A stretch of DNA of 64,000 bases from a bacterium A37T11 (GCA_900109895.1 FOBR01000022.1:1-64000), one strand, 5' to 3'. Positions 44,396-53,971 are shown, numbered from the stretch's first letter. Translations and numbers: made by a program. Notes: generated from the letters alone by a model not told the origin.

Positions 44396-46180
44396 ATGAA
44401 GCGAAAAAGTATCAGTTTGATCATTGGTTTGATGGCTGCTGCCTTGGTAGGAGTAATTGGTATGCAGTATTATTTCATATGGAAATCATACCTTTTGCAG
44501 TCGCAATTGTTTGATGAATCAGTCAAGGCTGCTATGGGGGCAGTTGTCCAAAATGCAGGGAAGCGGGAGATGGTGCGCTTTATTTCTGATCAGGAGCGAA
44601 AAAGTAGCCGCATGATACAACAGCGGGTGGAGGAACAAAGCCGTCGTGTCAGGATTGACTATTTAAGAAAAAATGTAACCGAACAGGAAATCACTTTTAA
44701 CAAAAAAGAAAAGGAGCTGAAAGAGCGTTTTCCCACAACCATAGAACTTGACAATTCGTTTTATGAGACCTATTTAAGACATCCATCCCGAAATTATTCG
44801 GTTAAGTTAGATATTCAGGGCTCTATTGGGGGAATAGTACAAGACAACCAGCTGGTAGTATATGCCGAAAATCCTTCACCCTTTCCAAAAAAAGCTAAAG
44901 ATGACAGCGTGCGTTATTTTGTGGTGGATGTTTCAGGGCAAGACCGGCATCTTTTAATAGCATTACCGCCGCGGTTTGACAGAAAATTGGCTTCTGAACT
45001 GGCCCATCTTGAAGAACAGGAAAGGATAGAGCAGGCTAACGAATTTTTCGACTCTGCAAATACGGGTACAGCTGGTCTAATTCAAAATCTGGCCAATGAA
45101 TTTGCTTTGTCAAAGCGCCCCCTAAATCAACGCATTGATTATCCTTATATACAGGATCAGCTAGATCGGGAATTTAAAGCCAGGGGAATTCATTCACCAT
45201 TTAATGTGGAAATTCATGATAGGAACCGACTGCTTTTTAAGCTGGCCAATTTTCAGCCAATGCCCGACAACGCTGGCATCTATCAAGTGTCCCTTTTTCC
45301 AAATGATCCTAACAAATTACCAGGCTCATTGACAGTATTTTTCCCAAATAAAAGCAATATCCTGCTGGGAAGCATCCATGTGATGCTATTTTCTTCAGCA
45401 GGGTTGCTGTTAGTGCTAATCGGATGTTTTGCTTATACCATTTTTATTATATTAAAGCAGAAAAAAATATCTGAAATGAAAACGGACTTTATAAATAATA
45501 TGACGCATGAATTTAAAACGCCTGTTGCCACCATCATGATAGCGAGTGAGTCACTAAAAGATCCCGAAATAGGACAAAACAAAAATCGGGTAGATCGCTT
45601 GGCCAGTATCATATACGATGAAAATGTCCGTCTGGGCAATCACATTGAAAGGGTGCTCAATATTGCACGGATAGACAAAGGGGATCTCAAACTTGATAAA
45701 AAGGAAATAGACGTAAATGAGCTGATCCCCGTGGTAGTGGATAGCATGGAATTACAATTGCAGAAGCGTGAAGCCAGCGTCACTTTGGAGCTTCAGGCTA
45801 CCTATTCGCGTGTGATGGCCGATGAATTGCATCTGTCCAACGTGTTGTCAAATTTGATGGACAACGCAATTAAATACAGTAAAGATAAGCCAGACATTTA
45901 CATAAGCACAAAAAATGTGGGAAAGCTTTTATACATAACCGTAGCCGATAAGGGAATTGGTATGAGTAAAGACCAGCTATCAAAGATTTTTGATCAATTC
46001 TACCGTATTCCGACCGGAAACCGTCATGATGTTAAAGGATTTGGATTAGGGTTGAGTTACGTGAGTGACATTATTAAACGGCTTAATGGACATATAAAAG
46101 TGAAGAGTGAAAAAGAAAAGGGGACCGAGTTTGAAATTACCTTGCCGCTTTGCAAGGAAATAGAACCTATAAAGAAATAG
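44396..46180 (+). CDS. Sensor histidine kinase, RprX-like
   Basis: A 594-residue membrane kinase. TM1 is about residues 7-27, a large periplasmic sensor region spans about 30-325, and TM2 is about 325-355. The HisKA H-box NNMTHEFKTPVATIM carries the phosphorylated His (H371), and the ATPase domain shows the N box LSNLMDNAIKYS, DKGIGMSKDQ and GFGLGLSYV. The in-frame TTG upstream lies in the -7 box, so the ATG at 44396 is chosen. It is followed 18 bases later by its response regulator. The pair resembles RprX/RprY of Bacteroides, from memory of their motifs; the input signal is unknown. Confidence 0.92.
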   Translation: MKRKSISLIIGLMAAALVGVIGMQYYFIWKSYLLQSQLFDESVKAAMGAVVQNAGKREMVRFISDQERKSSRMIQQRVEEQSRRVRIDYLRKNVTEQEITFNKKEKELKERFPTTIELDNSFYETYLRHPSRNYSVKLDIQGSIGGIVQDNQLVVYAENPSPFPKKAKDDSVRYFVVDVSGQDRHLLIALPPRFDRKLASELAHLEEQERIEQANEFFDSANTGTAGLIQNLANEFALSKRPLNQRIDYPYIQDQLDREFKARGIHSPFNVEIHDRNRLLFKLANFQPMPDNAGIYQVSLFPNDPNKLPGSLTVFFPNKSNILLGSIHVMLFSSAGLLLVLIGCFAYTIFIILKQKKISEMKTDFINNMTHEFKTPVATIMIASESLKDPEIGQNKNRVDRLASIIYDENVRLGNHIERVLNIARIDKGDLKLDKKEIDVNELIPVVVDSMELQLQKREASVTLELQATYSRVMADELHLSNVLSNLMDNAIKYSKDKPDIYISTKNVGKLLYITVADKGIGMSKDQLSKIFDQFYRIPTGNRHDVKGFGLGLSYVSDIIKRLNGHIKVKSEKEKGTEFEITLPLCKEIEPIKK

Positions 46181-46198
46181 CCGTAGGCTGCAGCATTT

Positions 46199-46903
46199 AT
46201 GAATGTGATAAAAAAAATTTTATTAGCTGAAGACGACCCCAACTTGGGAGAAATTCTAAGTGATTACCTGGAATTAAAGGGAAAATTTGAGGTTAAATTG
46301 TGTGCAGATGGAGAGGAAGCCATACGGATCTTTAACCGGGAGGATTTTGATCTTTGCATTCTTGATGTCATGATGCCAAAAAAAGATGGATTTACATTAG
46401 GTAAAGAAATCAGAAAAGTGAACGCAAAGGTTCCCATCATTTTTGCAACAGCCAAAGGCATGATGGAAGATAAAGCCGAAGCTTTTGGGTTGGGAGGCGA
46501 TGATTACATCACAAAGCCATTTAGAGTAGAAGAATTGCTGATGCGTATCAATGCATTGTTAAAGCGGGTATTGTTAACGGATGACCAAGTGCAGGAAAAA
46601 CTACCGGATAGTTTTGAGATTGGTGAATATCACTTTGATTATACTTCACAGCAAATATCTCGCAATGGATTGGCGCAAAAGCTTTCCACCAAAGAGGCTG
46701 AATTGCTGCGTATGCTGTGTCTTAAAAAAAATGAAGTGCTTACCCGAGAGGAGGCACTCCTTAAAATATGGCATGACGATAATTATTTCAATGGCCGCAG
46801 CATGGATGTATTTTTAAGCAAACTACGCAAATATCTTCGCGATGACCAAAAAGTGGAAATAGTAAACGTTCACGGTAGGGGCTATAAATTGTTAGTAAGC
46901 TAA
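46199..46903 (+). CDS. OmpR-family response regulator, RprY-like
   Basis: A 234-residue DNA-binding regulator. The receiver domain has the acidic pocket E11-D12-D13, the phosphoacceptor Asp D56 in CILDVMMPKKDGF, Thr T84 and Lys K106 in YITKPF. The C-terminal winged helix (about residues 135-232) shows LSTKEAELLRML, then NGRSMDVFLSKLRKYL and HGRGYKLL. The wording of the receiver and effector parts is close to RprY of Bacteroides. It is the partner of the upstream kinase and ends in a 4-base overlap with the convergent bestrophin gene. Confidence 0.95.
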   Translation: MNVIKKILLAEDDPNLGEILSDYLELKGKFEVKLCADGEEAIRIFNREDFDLCILDVMMPKKDGFTLGKEIRKVNAKVPIIFATAKGMMEDKAEAFGLGGDDYITKPFRVEELLMRINALLKRVLLTDDQVQEKLPDSFEIGEYHFDYTSQQISRNGLAQKLSTKEAELLRMLCLKKNEVLTREEALLKIWHDDNYFNGRSMDVFLSKLRKYLRDDQKVEIVNVHGRGYKLLVS

Positions 46904-47781
46904 CGGATAATCTCCGCAACATGAATCCCGATATTGTTGACCATCTTTTCAATGGGAAGATCATCCGGATCAGTACCAAAAGGATCTTCTATTGATTCTG
47001 CGATGACTTCTAATGAAGCCATCACATAAAAGATAAATGGTACCGTGGCCATGACGAAATAGCCCATCGAAACCACATAACCAAGGGGGAGCGTAAGTAC
47101 ATAAATAAAAATAAATTTTTTAATAAATGAACTGTAAGATATCGGAATGGGCGTGTTTTTAATGCGTTCGCAAGCCCCGCATATATCTGCAAACGATTGT
47201 AGCTCTTGACTCATTACAATAAGTTGGTCGCCAGTAATCAATTTTTCCAAATACAATTGATTAATTCGTTCAACGATTAGCGAGGCCACTTGGTTAGGCC
47301 CATGTTTTTGGCTATCCAATGTCTCAAATTCCGGATGTTCCTTTTCATCCAACATAAACCGGGTCTTGTTTGAGCGAAGGTGATCAAAAAGCGTACTAGC
47401 AAATAACGGGATTGATTTTGTGAAAAAACCTCTGTTTAATTGATCATCAGATTCAAGGAAAGCCTGTATTTTAATGGCCAGATTTCTGCTAACATTCGTA
47501 AGCATCCCCCATTGTTTTCGTGCCTCCCACCACCTGTCATAAGCCGTATTCGTACGGAAAACTAACAGAAGTGACATAACAAAGCCAAGTAAGCTATGTA
47601 ACACGGTGATATTTTTAATCCAATTTTTTTCTGATAATTTTAAATACTCTATTTCCCAAAAAGCAATACCCCCTGAATAAAGGGCTATTAACAAAATCAA
47701 CGGAAACAATTTACGTACGGTATCTGAGCGTTGTAGTGAAAACAGCGCTTGAAACCAATCTTTCGGATTATAAACAATCAT
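46900..47781 (-). CDS. Bestrophin family protein (putative anion channel)
   Basis: A 293-residue membrane protein of the bestrophin/UPF0187 family; characterised bacterial members form pentameric ion channels. The conserved VFRTNTAYDRWWEARKQWG motif (about residues 75-93) and the C-terminal IEDPFGTDPDDLP motif are clear, and about four hydrophobic helices are seen. Ion selectivity cannot be told from sequence. The start ATG at 47781 has a perfect -7 box only 4 nt upstream. Confidence 0.92.
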   Translation of the reverse strand: MIVYNPKDWFQALFSLQRSDTVRKLFPLILLIALYSGGIAFWEIEYLKLSEKNWIKNITVLHSLLGFVMSLLLVFRTNTAYDRWWEARKQWGMLTNVSRNLAIKIQAFLESDDQLNRGFFTKSIPLFASTLFDHLRSNKTRFMLDEKEHPEFETLDSQKHGPNQVASLIVERINQLYLEKLITGDQLIVMSQELQSFADICGACERIKNTPIPISYSSFIKKFIFIYVLTLPLGYVVSMGYFVMATVPFIFYVMASLEVIAESIEDPFGTDPDDLPIEKMVNNIGIHVAEIIR

Positions 47782-47785
47782 ACAG

Positions 47786-47793
47786 CAAATTTA
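47786..47793 (-). promoter_or_regulatory. -7 promoter element of the bestrophin gene (TAAATTTG)
   Basis: A perfect TAnnTTTG box on the minus strand that ends 4 nt before the ATG, so any leader would be minimal. Confidence 0.52.
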
Positions 47794-47825
47794 AACGAAA
47801 ATGAAGGTTTTCCTGTAAAAAATCG

Positions 47826-47833
47826 TATATTTG
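47826..47833 (+). promoter_or_regulatory. Possible -7 element upstream of the TPR gene (TATATTTG)
   Basis: A perfect TAnnTTTG box, but 194 nt before the ATG at 48028. If used, the mRNA has a long leader in which only a 23-codon frame at 47868 is seen. Confidence 0.35.
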
Positions 47834-48027
47834 TATATAGCGTATCTAATGAGGTTATTGACAAATATGGAATCATTAATTTGTTGTTCAACAGAAGATT
47901 ATTTGCATAAGAATAAATATGTGGAAAACTTATGTTAGTTGGAAGCCATATTTAAACCTATTTTGTTTTGACAAAGCTAGGGTAATATGGTGTCCCGCTT
48001 TTTACAGTTCTTAAGACGGTTGATTTG

Positions 48028-49434
48028 ATGGAAGAAGATTTTGAGTTTGGTTTTTCTGAAGATCCCAGATTCTCAGTTGAACGATATGAGGAGATGATCC
48101 GTAACCAGGATCAGTATTTTTTTGACGCCCAGGCCTTTGAAGGAATTATTGATTATTACATTGAGAAAAATGATCCGATAAAAGCGTTGCAGGTAGTTGA
48201 ATACGCAGTTAGCCAGCACCCGTTTGCGGCCGTATTTTTCATAAAACAGGCCCACCTGTTTATGCTGACACAGCAAACAGAGCGTGCCATGGCGGCATTA
48301 GATAAAGCAGAAACGCTTGAGCCTTCAGAGCCCGATATTTTCCTGATCAGGGGAGGTATTCTGGGTAGTGTTGATCGGTACGAAGAGGCTTTTGAGAATC
48401 TGGAACACGCCCTTAGCCTTACTGAAACACCCGATGATATCTACCTCCAAATGGCGATGATATATCAAAATCAGGGAGACTATGAGAGTTCAGTCAAAAG
48501 CCTTAAAAAGTGCCTGGAGCTCAATATGGAAAATCAGGATGCACTTTATGAATTGGCATTTTGTTATGATGTACTGGATAAACAAGAGGAGAGCATTAAC
48601 TTTTATCTCCAGTATATCGACAACGAGCCCTACTCATATGCTGCCTGGTATAATCTGGGCAATGCATACCATAAAATTGATGCATTTGAAAAGGCTATAG
48701 ATGCCTATGATTATACCATCCTGATCAAGGAAAACTTTGGCTCGGCCTATTTCAACAAAGGAAATGCGCTGGTCAATTTGGAACGTTATGCAGAAGCAAT
48801 TGACGTTTATAAGCACACTTTTGAATATGAACCACCGGGCGCTGATACGTATTGTGCTATCGGGGAGTGCTATGAAAAGCTGGAGCAGATGGATGAAGCG
48901 CGCTCTTACTATAAAAAGGCCGTTAAGATCAATCCCAAGTTATGCGATGCCTGGTTTGGCATTGGAGTAACGCTTGATTACGAAGAACGTTATTTTGAAT
49001 CACTGCATTTTTATAAAAAAGCATTGGAGCTGGATGACCAAAATCCGGATTATTGGTTTGCCGTAGCCGATGCACGGTACAAATTAGGGCAGATTGCAGA
49101 AGCCGAGCAAGCTTATGCAAAGGTCGTCGAATTGAACGGGGTGGATGTAGAAGCCTGGCTGGACTATTCTGCGATTCTTTACGAACAAGGAAAACTTTTT
49201 GAAGCCAAGGATATCATTACCGAAGCTATCCGGGCAAATCCGGATGCAGCAGAACTTTATTATCGCATGGTTGCCTACTTATTTGCTACAGGAGGGTTTA
49301 CCGATGCTCTGGCCACGCTTGAACAGGCACTACATTTAAACGCGGATAAGTACCCTATTTTATTTGAGTATTTACCTCAGCTTCAGCAAAATAAAGTAAT
49401 AATTGATATTATTGGCAAATATACAAGCAGATAA
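48028..49434 (+). CDS. Tetratricopeptide-repeat protein (468 aa)
   Basis: A cytosolic protein made almost entirely of TPR units, from about residue 30 to the end. Clear repeats include PIKALQVVEYAVSQHP, AMAALDKAETLEPSEPD, NLGNAYHKIDAFEKAIDAY, YFNKGNALVNLERYAEAID and ALELDDQNPDYWFAVADA; I count around a dozen. No signal peptide. A TTG one codon upstream is in frame; the ATG is preferred. Such all-TPR proteins are protein-binding scaffolds; the partner is unknown. aroE follows 63 bases later with its own -7 box. Confidence 0.9.
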   Translation: MEEDFEFGFSEDPRFSVERYEEMIRNQDQYFFDAQAFEGIIDYYIEKNDPIKALQVVEYAVSQHPFAAVFFIKQAHLFMLTQQTERAMAALDKAETLEPSEPDIFLIRGGILGSVDRYEEAFENLEHALSLTETPDDIYLQMAMIYQNQGDYESSVKSLKKCLELNMENQDALYELAFCYDVLDKQEESINFYLQYIDNEPYSYAAWYNLGNAYHKIDAFEKAIDAYDYTILIKENFGSAYFNKGNALVNLERYAEAIDVYKHTFEYEPPGADTYCAIGECYEKLEQMDEARSYYKKAVKINPKLCDAWFGIGVTLDYEERYFESLHFYKKALELDDQNPDYWFAVADARYKLGQIAEAEQAYAKVVELNGVDVEAWLDYSAILYEQGKLFEAKDIITEAIRANPDAAELYYRMVAYLFATGGFTDALATLEQALHLNADKYPILFEYLPQLQQNKVIIDIIGKYTSR

Positions 49435-49449
49435 CTTGTAAATAAACGG

Positions 49450-49457
49450 TATATTTG
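49450..49457 (+). promoter_or_regulatory. -7 promoter element of aroE (TATATTTG)
   Basis: A perfect TAnnTTTG box 40 nt before the aroE ATG, in the gap after the TPR gene. Confidence 0.5.
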
Positions 49458-49497
49458 CGCCGCCCTAATCGGTAATAGGGGTTTATCGTTTTTTTAA

Positions 49498-50277
49498 ATG
49501 AAAAAATTTGGTTTAATTGGTTATCCACTTAAACATTCTTTTTCCAAGCAGTATTATAATGATAAGTTTGAAAAAGAAGGGATTACTGATTGTGTATATG
49601 AACTTTTACCTTTGCAACAGATCAGCGAGCTGCCAGGCCTGCTGAAGGCAAGCCCGGAACTCTGTGGATTGAATGTCACCATTCCTCATAAAATCGGAGT
49701 AATGTTTTATTTAGATAAAATATCTCCCGAAGCCAAGGAGGTAGATGCCGTCAATTGCATCAAGATTATCAAGAGAAACCCCGTAGAATCGTTTTTTTGC
49801 GGAGAAGTGGGGGTTGATAAGGTTCAATTGGCAGGGTTTAATACCGATGTGTATGGCTTTGAAGAATCGTTAAAGCCGTTGCTTCCAAAGCGGCCTATCA
49901 AGGCGTTGGTATTGGGGGATGGGGGAGCCGCAAGAGCTGTATTTTATGTACTGAAGAAACTCCATATTGATTTCTCGGTCGTTTCACGTCGGGCTACCAG
50001 TAAGCAATTATCTTATGAACAGGTGAATCCTGAGGTTATCGCCCAGCATTTACTGATCATCAACACCACCCCGCTAGGAACTTTTCCAGACGTGGAAGCC
50101 TGCCCTCAGATACCATATGAATATTTAAGCAAAGACCATTTGCTATATGACTTGGTCTATAATCCTGCAGAAACAGCCTTTTTAAAACGTGGGGCCGCAA
50201 GGGGAGCTACGGTTAAAAACGGTATGGAAATGCTGGTTTTGCAAGCTGAAAAGAATTGGGAGATCTGGAATAACTAG
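49498..50277 (+). CDS. aroE: Shikimate dehydrogenase
   Basis: NADPH-dependent reduction of 3-dehydroshikimate to shikimate in aromatic amino acid synthesis. It has 259 residues. The substrate site is GYPLKHSFS and NVTIPHK, with the catalytic Lys in the latter; the catalytic Asp is in GFNTDVYGFEESL. The nucleotide loop reads LGDGGAARAVFYVL. Shikimate feeds chorismate, the precursor of menaquinone by the futalosine route, to which mqnB in this window belongs. gldD follows 29 bases later. Confidence 0.95.
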   Translation: MKKFGLIGYPLKHSFSKQYYNDKFEKEGITDCVYELLPLQQISELPGLLKASPELCGLNVTIPHKIGVMFYLDKISPEAKEVDAVNCIKIIKRNPVESFFCGEVGVDKVQLAGFNTDVYGFEESLKPLLPKRPIKALVLGDGGAARAVFYVLKKLHIDFSVVSRRATSKQLSYEQVNPEVIAQHLLIINTTPLGTFPDVEACPQIPYEYLSKDHLLYDLVYNPAETAFLKRGAARGATVKNGMEMLVLQAEKNWEIWNN

Positions 50278-50306
50278 GTGTAGCCTGGTAATATCGTAAA
50301 TTAGCT

Positions 50307-50891
50307 ATGAAATTAAATCTCAGTTTGGGCTATTTAGTAGCTATTTTATGGTTAATTGGCTGCAGGGGATCACACAATACACCCAAACCCCAGGCCTATC
50401 ACCGCATTATTTTTCCTGAAAAAAGATTTCAGGCTTATCATGCCCCGTGCCATTTTTCCTTTAACTATCCCAGCTATGCAGGCATACAGTTAGATCAAAG
50501 GCATGCCCAGGAACATCCATGTTGGTTTGATATTACGTTCCCAAGCTTTAATGCGCGGCTTTATTTAAGTTATTATACTTTTCACACCAAAACAGAACTC
50601 GACCAATTGACTGAAGACGCTCATAGCCTAGCTTTCGCACATACCATAAAAGCCACGGCCATTGATGAAGGCCAGATCAGTATACCAGCACAGTCCGTGT
50701 ATGGTATTTATTACGAAATTGGCGGAAATGCCGCATCAGCCATTCAATTTTACATAACTGACAGCACCAAGAATTACTTAAGAGGCGCTTTATACTTTAA
50801 TGAACGTCCAAAACTTGACTCGGTACAGCCTGTAATCGATTTCATAAAAACAGATATTGACACCCTCATAAAATCTTTTCAATGGAAGTAA
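50307..50891 (+). CDS. gldD: Gliding motility lipoprotein GldD
   Basis: A 194-residue lipoprotein. The signal ends in the lipobox LIGC with the lipidated Cys at 19. The motifs KPQAYHRIIFPEKRFQAY, HPCWFDITFPSFNARLYLSYY are those of GldD, named in Flavobacterium johnsoniae as required for gliding. Many non-gliding Bacteroidota also carry gldD, so its presence alone does not show motility; the other gld genes are not in the window. It sits between aroE and an MBL hydrolase on the same strand. Confidence 0.9.
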   Translation: MKLNLSLGYLVAILWLIGCRGSHNTPKPQAYHRIIFPEKRFQAYHAPCHFSFNYPSYAGIQLDQRHAQEHPCWFDITFPSFNARLYLSYYTFHTKTELDQLTEDAHSLAFAHTIKATAIDEGQISIPAQSVYGIYYEIGGNAASAIQFYITDSTKNYLRGALYFNERPKLDSVQPVIDFIKTDIDTLIKSFQWK

Positions 50892-50897
50892 ATATCG

Positions 50898-50905
50898 TAT
50901 TTTTG
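50898..50905 (+). promoter_or_regulatory. -7 promoter element before the MBL gene (TATTTTTG)
   Basis: A perfect TAnnTTTG box within the 18-base gap after gldD, ending 4 nt before the ATG at 50910. No -33 TTG upstream. Confidence 0.5.
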
Positions 50906-50909
50906 TGCT

Positions 50910-51551
50910 ATGCATATAAAATCATTTGTCTTTAATCCCTATCAGGAAAATACATACCTAATTTATGACCATGACAAATCTGCGGTGATTATTGATCCGG
51001 GAATGTATACCGTTAGGGAAGAAAACGAATTGCAGGAATTTATTACTGAAAACAGGCTCCATCCCGAATTACTATTAAATACCCATTGTCATATTGACCA
51101 TGTTTTGGGTAATAAATTTATATACGACCAGTATGGTTTGCTCCCTGCTTTTCATGAAGGAGAGCTTCCATTATTGCTCGAAGTACAAAATTATGCCCCG
51201 CAAATGGGGATTCGATATGAAATGTCGCCCATTCCTGAAACCTTCTTACAGGAAGAAGGATTCATAAAATGGGGAAAGGCAAATACATTACACCTCATCT
51301 TTGCACCAGGACATTCTCCAGGGCATTTATGTTTTTATGACCAGGAACATCAATTTTTAATTGGAGGTGATGTTCTTTTCAAAAACAGTATCGGACGTAC
51401 GGACCTTCCCGGAGGAAATCACGAGCAATTATTGCAGAACATTCGTGAAAAAGTATATACCCTTCCTGTAGATACCATTGTATACCCGGGTCATGGACCC
51501 GAAACCACCATTGGGGATGAGAAACTGAATAACCCATATATACGTGCTTAA
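50910..51551 (+). CDS. Metallo-beta-lactamase-fold hydrolase (glyoxalase II-like)
   Basis: A 213-residue MBL-fold hydrolase. The zinc motif NTHCHIDHVLGN, the later His in APGHSPGHLCFY and Asp in IGGDVLFKNSIGRTDLPGG, and the final His in VYPGHGPETTIGDE are all present. The pattern matches the YcbL/glyoxalase II-like group, short enough to lack the C-terminal HAGH domain. Its natural thioester substrate is unknown. It starts 18 bases after gldD. Confidence 0.92.
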   Translation: MHIKSFVFNPYQENTYLIYDHDKSAVIIDPGMYTVREENELQEFITENRLHPELLLNTHCHIDHVLGNKFIYDQYGLLPAFHEGELPLLLEVQNYAPQMGIRYEMSPIPETFLQEEGFIKWGKANTLHLIFAPGHSPGHLCFYDQEHQFLIGGDVLFKNSIGRTDLPGGNHEQLLQNIREKVYTLPVDTIVYPGHGPETTIGDEKLNNPYIRA

Positions 51552-51565
51552 TTGATAATAGAAGT

Positions 51566-52777
51566 ATGAACACGGCCTTCTATATTGCGAAACGGTATCT
51601 GTTTTCCAAAAAATCGGTCAATGCCATCAATATTATCTCCATCATCAGCCTAATTGGCGTATTGGTAAGCAGCGCGGCACTAATCATCATTTTATCCATA
51701 TTTAATGGTTTGGAGACCTTGGTACTTTCCATGTATAGTAGTTTTACGCCCGATATACGGATAGAAGCTGTTAAAGGAAAATATTTTGTGCCAGACAGTG
51801 CATTTTTAAAATACCTGAAAGAAAATAAAAAAATTGTATCCTACAGCGGTATATTGCAGGAAAAAGTACTCTTGCGTTATGGGAACAATCAGGTTATCGG
51901 TACCATTAAAGGCGTTAGTGATGGTTTCAAACCAGGGCCCGATGTGGATAGCTTGATGTATGACGGTGATTTTTTGCTTTATAAGCATCAAAAGGATGCG
52001 GCCGTGATTGGTGCCCAAATACAAATGCAGTTGGGAGTGAATTTAGGGGATACCCTATCGATTGATGTATATTCACCCCGAAAGGGAGTTCAGAATGCCA
52101 TAAATCCTGCCGATGAATTTAACATCCGGTCTATTTTGCCAACAGGCGTGCTAAAATCTCAGCAACAGCTTGACCCACTCATCATCACTCCGTTAACATT
52201 TGCACGGGATGTATTGGGTGAATATGATCAGCTTTCGGCCATTGAAATAATAAGTAAGCATCCAGCGCAGGCAGCGGCACTACAACACGACTTATCTAAT
52301 TTTTTAAAGGGCCGGTTTATTGTTAAGAACCGGGTACAGCAAAATGCCTTACTTTATAAAATTCTTAATTCTGAAAAATGGGCAGTTTTTTTTATCCTGA
52401 CTTTTGTATTAATCATAGCAACCTTCAACATCATTGGTTCGTTAACCATGCTCGTTATTGATAAAAGTAAAGATATAACAGTGCTAAGAAGCCTCGGGGC
52501 AGCCAACGTGCTGGTACGCCGCATCTTTTTTTTAGAAGGAATGATGATCTCTTTGATTGGCTGCATACTGGGTATGCTTTTAGGGTGCAGTGTATGTCTT
52601 CTCCAGCAATATTTTGGCTTTATTAAAATGGGCGATAATAATTTTATTGATGCCTATCCCGTGGAAATTCAATGGGAAGATTTTACCACCGTATTCTTTA
52701 CTGTCACTATAATTTCAGGTATCGTTTCGATTTTGGCATCCAGACTTAGCCTGCGCGGATCAGAACGCCTCCATTAA
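51566..52777 (+). CDS. FtsX/LolC-type ABC transporter permease
   Basis: A 403-residue membrane subunit of the lipoprotein-releasing type. TM1 at about residues 20-48, a large periplasmic domain (about 50-270) and three C-terminal helices (about 275-300, 318-345, 370-395). Motifs AKRYLFSKKSVNAINIISIISLIGVLVSSAALIIIL (split) and VLRSLGAANVLVRRIFFLEG resemble LolC/LolE. It lacks a neighbouring ATPase (LolD). I infer a role in moving lipoproteins to the outer membrane. It follows the MBL gene by 14 bases. Confidence 0.9.
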   Translation: MNTAFYIAKRYLFSKKSVNAINIISIISLIGVLVSSAALIIILSIFNGLETLVLSMYSSFTPDIRIEAVKGKYFVPDSAFLKYLKENKKIVSYSGILQEKVLLRYGNNQVIGTIKGVSDGFKPGPDVDSLMYDGDFLLYKHQKDAAVIGAQIQMQLGVNLGDTLSIDVYSPRKGVQNAINPADEFNIRSILPTGVLKSQQQLDPLIITPLTFARDVLGEYDQLSAIEIISKHPAQAAALQHDLSNFLKGRFIVKNRVQQNALLYKILNSEKWAVFFILTFVLIIATFNIIGSLTMLVIDKSKDITVLRSLGAANVLVRRIFFLEGMMISLIGCILGMLLGCSVCLLQQYFGFIKMGDNNFIDAYPVEIQWEDFTTVFFTVTIISGIVSILASRLSLRGSERLH

Positions 52778-52798
52778 TTTAAATTGACAGCCGAATAA

Positions 52799-53446
52799 TC
52801 ATATTTGCTGGTTTATTGCAGAAATCATATCCATTAAAAAACAATTCAGATGGCTTATCGCCAGCCCAACCTGCCAGTTTGCCCGGTTCCGTTTCTCCAC
52901 ATAATTAGAGATAGCCCTGATCTGGATAGCCGGAATACCTGTTTGTAAAGAGGCATAAAATACAGCAGCCCCCTCCATACTTTCAACTGTCGGGTTAAAT
53001 CGTTGGATGGCGGCCTGGATGGACAAATCATTACCGTGCACACAATTTACGGTAATACCTTTAACCTTTAGCAATCCGTCCAGCGGCAATATAAGATGAT
53101 CAGTCGGGGCTGGGGGTGTCAATGTATTTTCGCCAAAACCAAGCGATTTGACCGTCAAAAACTCATCCCCATCCTCTGCTCCCAATTCAGAAAAGGTATC
53201 CTCGAATACCGAAACAACTGACCCAAGAGCTATTTCACGATCAAAGCATCCGGCAATGCCCGCATTTATAATAAGGTCATATTGGTGGGTAGCAAGGCAG
53301 CCACCTAAGGCAAATGACGTAGCAGCTATTCCTACACCAGTTATCAGCACATCGGTATTCGGAATCCGTGCAGCATATTTATCCAAAAGCGGCGCAATTT
53401 CAGCATCAGTAGCGGCAACGATCAAAAATCTATTGGCAGTATTCAT
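52799..53446 (-). CDS. mqnB: Futalosine hydrolase
   Basis: Removes the hypoxanthine base from futalosine to give dehypoxanthinyl futalosine, a step of menaquinone synthesis by the futalosine pathway. A 215-residue nucleoside-phosphorylase-fold protein with AGIAGCFDREIALGSVV near residues 62-78 and the late VESMEGAAVFYASLQTGIPAIQIRAISNYV. The short length and the SMEGAA/RAISN pairing favour MqnB over MTA/SAH nucleosidase. Other mqn genes are not in view. It is divergent from queD, with a -7-like TTATTTTG 7 nt before its ATG. Confidence 0.9.
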   Translation of the reverse strand: MNTANRFLIVAATDAEIAPLLDKYAARIPNTDVLITGVGIAATSFALGGCLATHQYDLIINAGIAGCFDREIALGSVVSVFEDTFSELGAEDGDEFLTVKSLGFGENTLTPPAPTDHLILPLDGLLKVKGITVNCVHGNDLSIQAAIQRFNPTVESMEGAAVFYASLQTGIPAIQIRAISNYVEKRNRANWQVGLAISHLNCFLMDMISAINQQI

Positions 53447-53543
53447 TTGCGTGCAAAATAACTATTTGACGATAAAGATAAAAACCAATGCTATTAAAAA
53501 AGCTATGAAGAGCATTCATCACTCATAACTCATAAGTAAATAT

Positions 53544-53551
53544 TATCTTTG
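53544..53551 (+). promoter_or_regulatory. -7 promoter element of queD (TATCTTTG)
   Basis: A perfect TAnnTTTG box ending 6 nt before the queD ATG at 53558. No -33 TTG is seen. Confidence 0.55.
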
Positions 53552-53557
53552 TAAACT

Positions 53558-53971
53558 ATGATTTATATTACACGCAGGGAACGGTTTAATGCGGCCCACA
53601 GGCTGTATCGCACCGACTGGAGTCTGGAAGAAAATGAACGTGTTTTTGGCAAATGTTCCAATCCAAACTGGCATGGGCATAATTATGAACTTTATGTCAC
53701 CATAAAAGGTGAGGTGAATCCCGAAACAGGATTTGTAATGGATCTAAAGGTTCTCAAAGATACCATACTTCATGAAGTTATCGATAAATTGGATCACAGA
53801 AATGTGAACATGGATGTTGATTTTATGAAAGGTAAGATGGCATCTACCGAAGTGTTGGCCATGGAGATTTTTAAGCAGCTTCAACCGCACATCCAGCGGC
53901 ACCATGCACAATTGCATAGTATACGCCTGCACGAAACAGAGAATAACTATGTTGAATATTTGGGCGAATAG
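53558..53971 (+). CDS. queD: 6-carboxytetrahydropterin synthase (QueD/PTPS)
   Basis: Converts 7,8-dihydroneopterin triphosphate to 6-carboxy-tetrahydropterin on the route to queuosine. It has 137 residues. Zinc ligands are H14 (FNAAHRL), H39 and H41 (NWHGHNYEL), and the catalytic Cys is C33 (GKCSNPNW). The C-terminal [12 protein letters not shown] carries the substrate Glu. The next gene folE starts 1 base after its stop and makes the substrate, so this is a coherent two-step unit. A 6-pyruvoyl-tetrahydropterin synthase reaction is the alternative. Confidence 0.93.
   Translation: MIYITRRERFNAAHRLYRTDWSLEENERVFGKCSNPNWHGHNYELYVTIKGEVNPETGFVMDLKVLKDTILHEVIDKLDHRNVNMDVDFMKGKMASTEVLAMEIFKQLQPHIQRHHAQLHSIRLHETENNYVEYLGE

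Noticed and set aside
44321-47860. TTATTGACA occurring near both 44323 and 47853
   Set aside because: Resembles a sigma-70 -35 box, but no matching -10 at 17 bases was seen, and promoters here follow the Bacteroidota form.
47868-47939. 23-codon frame between bestrophin and the TPR gene
   Set aside because: Short, with no ribosome binding site; could be a leader peptide of the long 5' region but nothing supports it.
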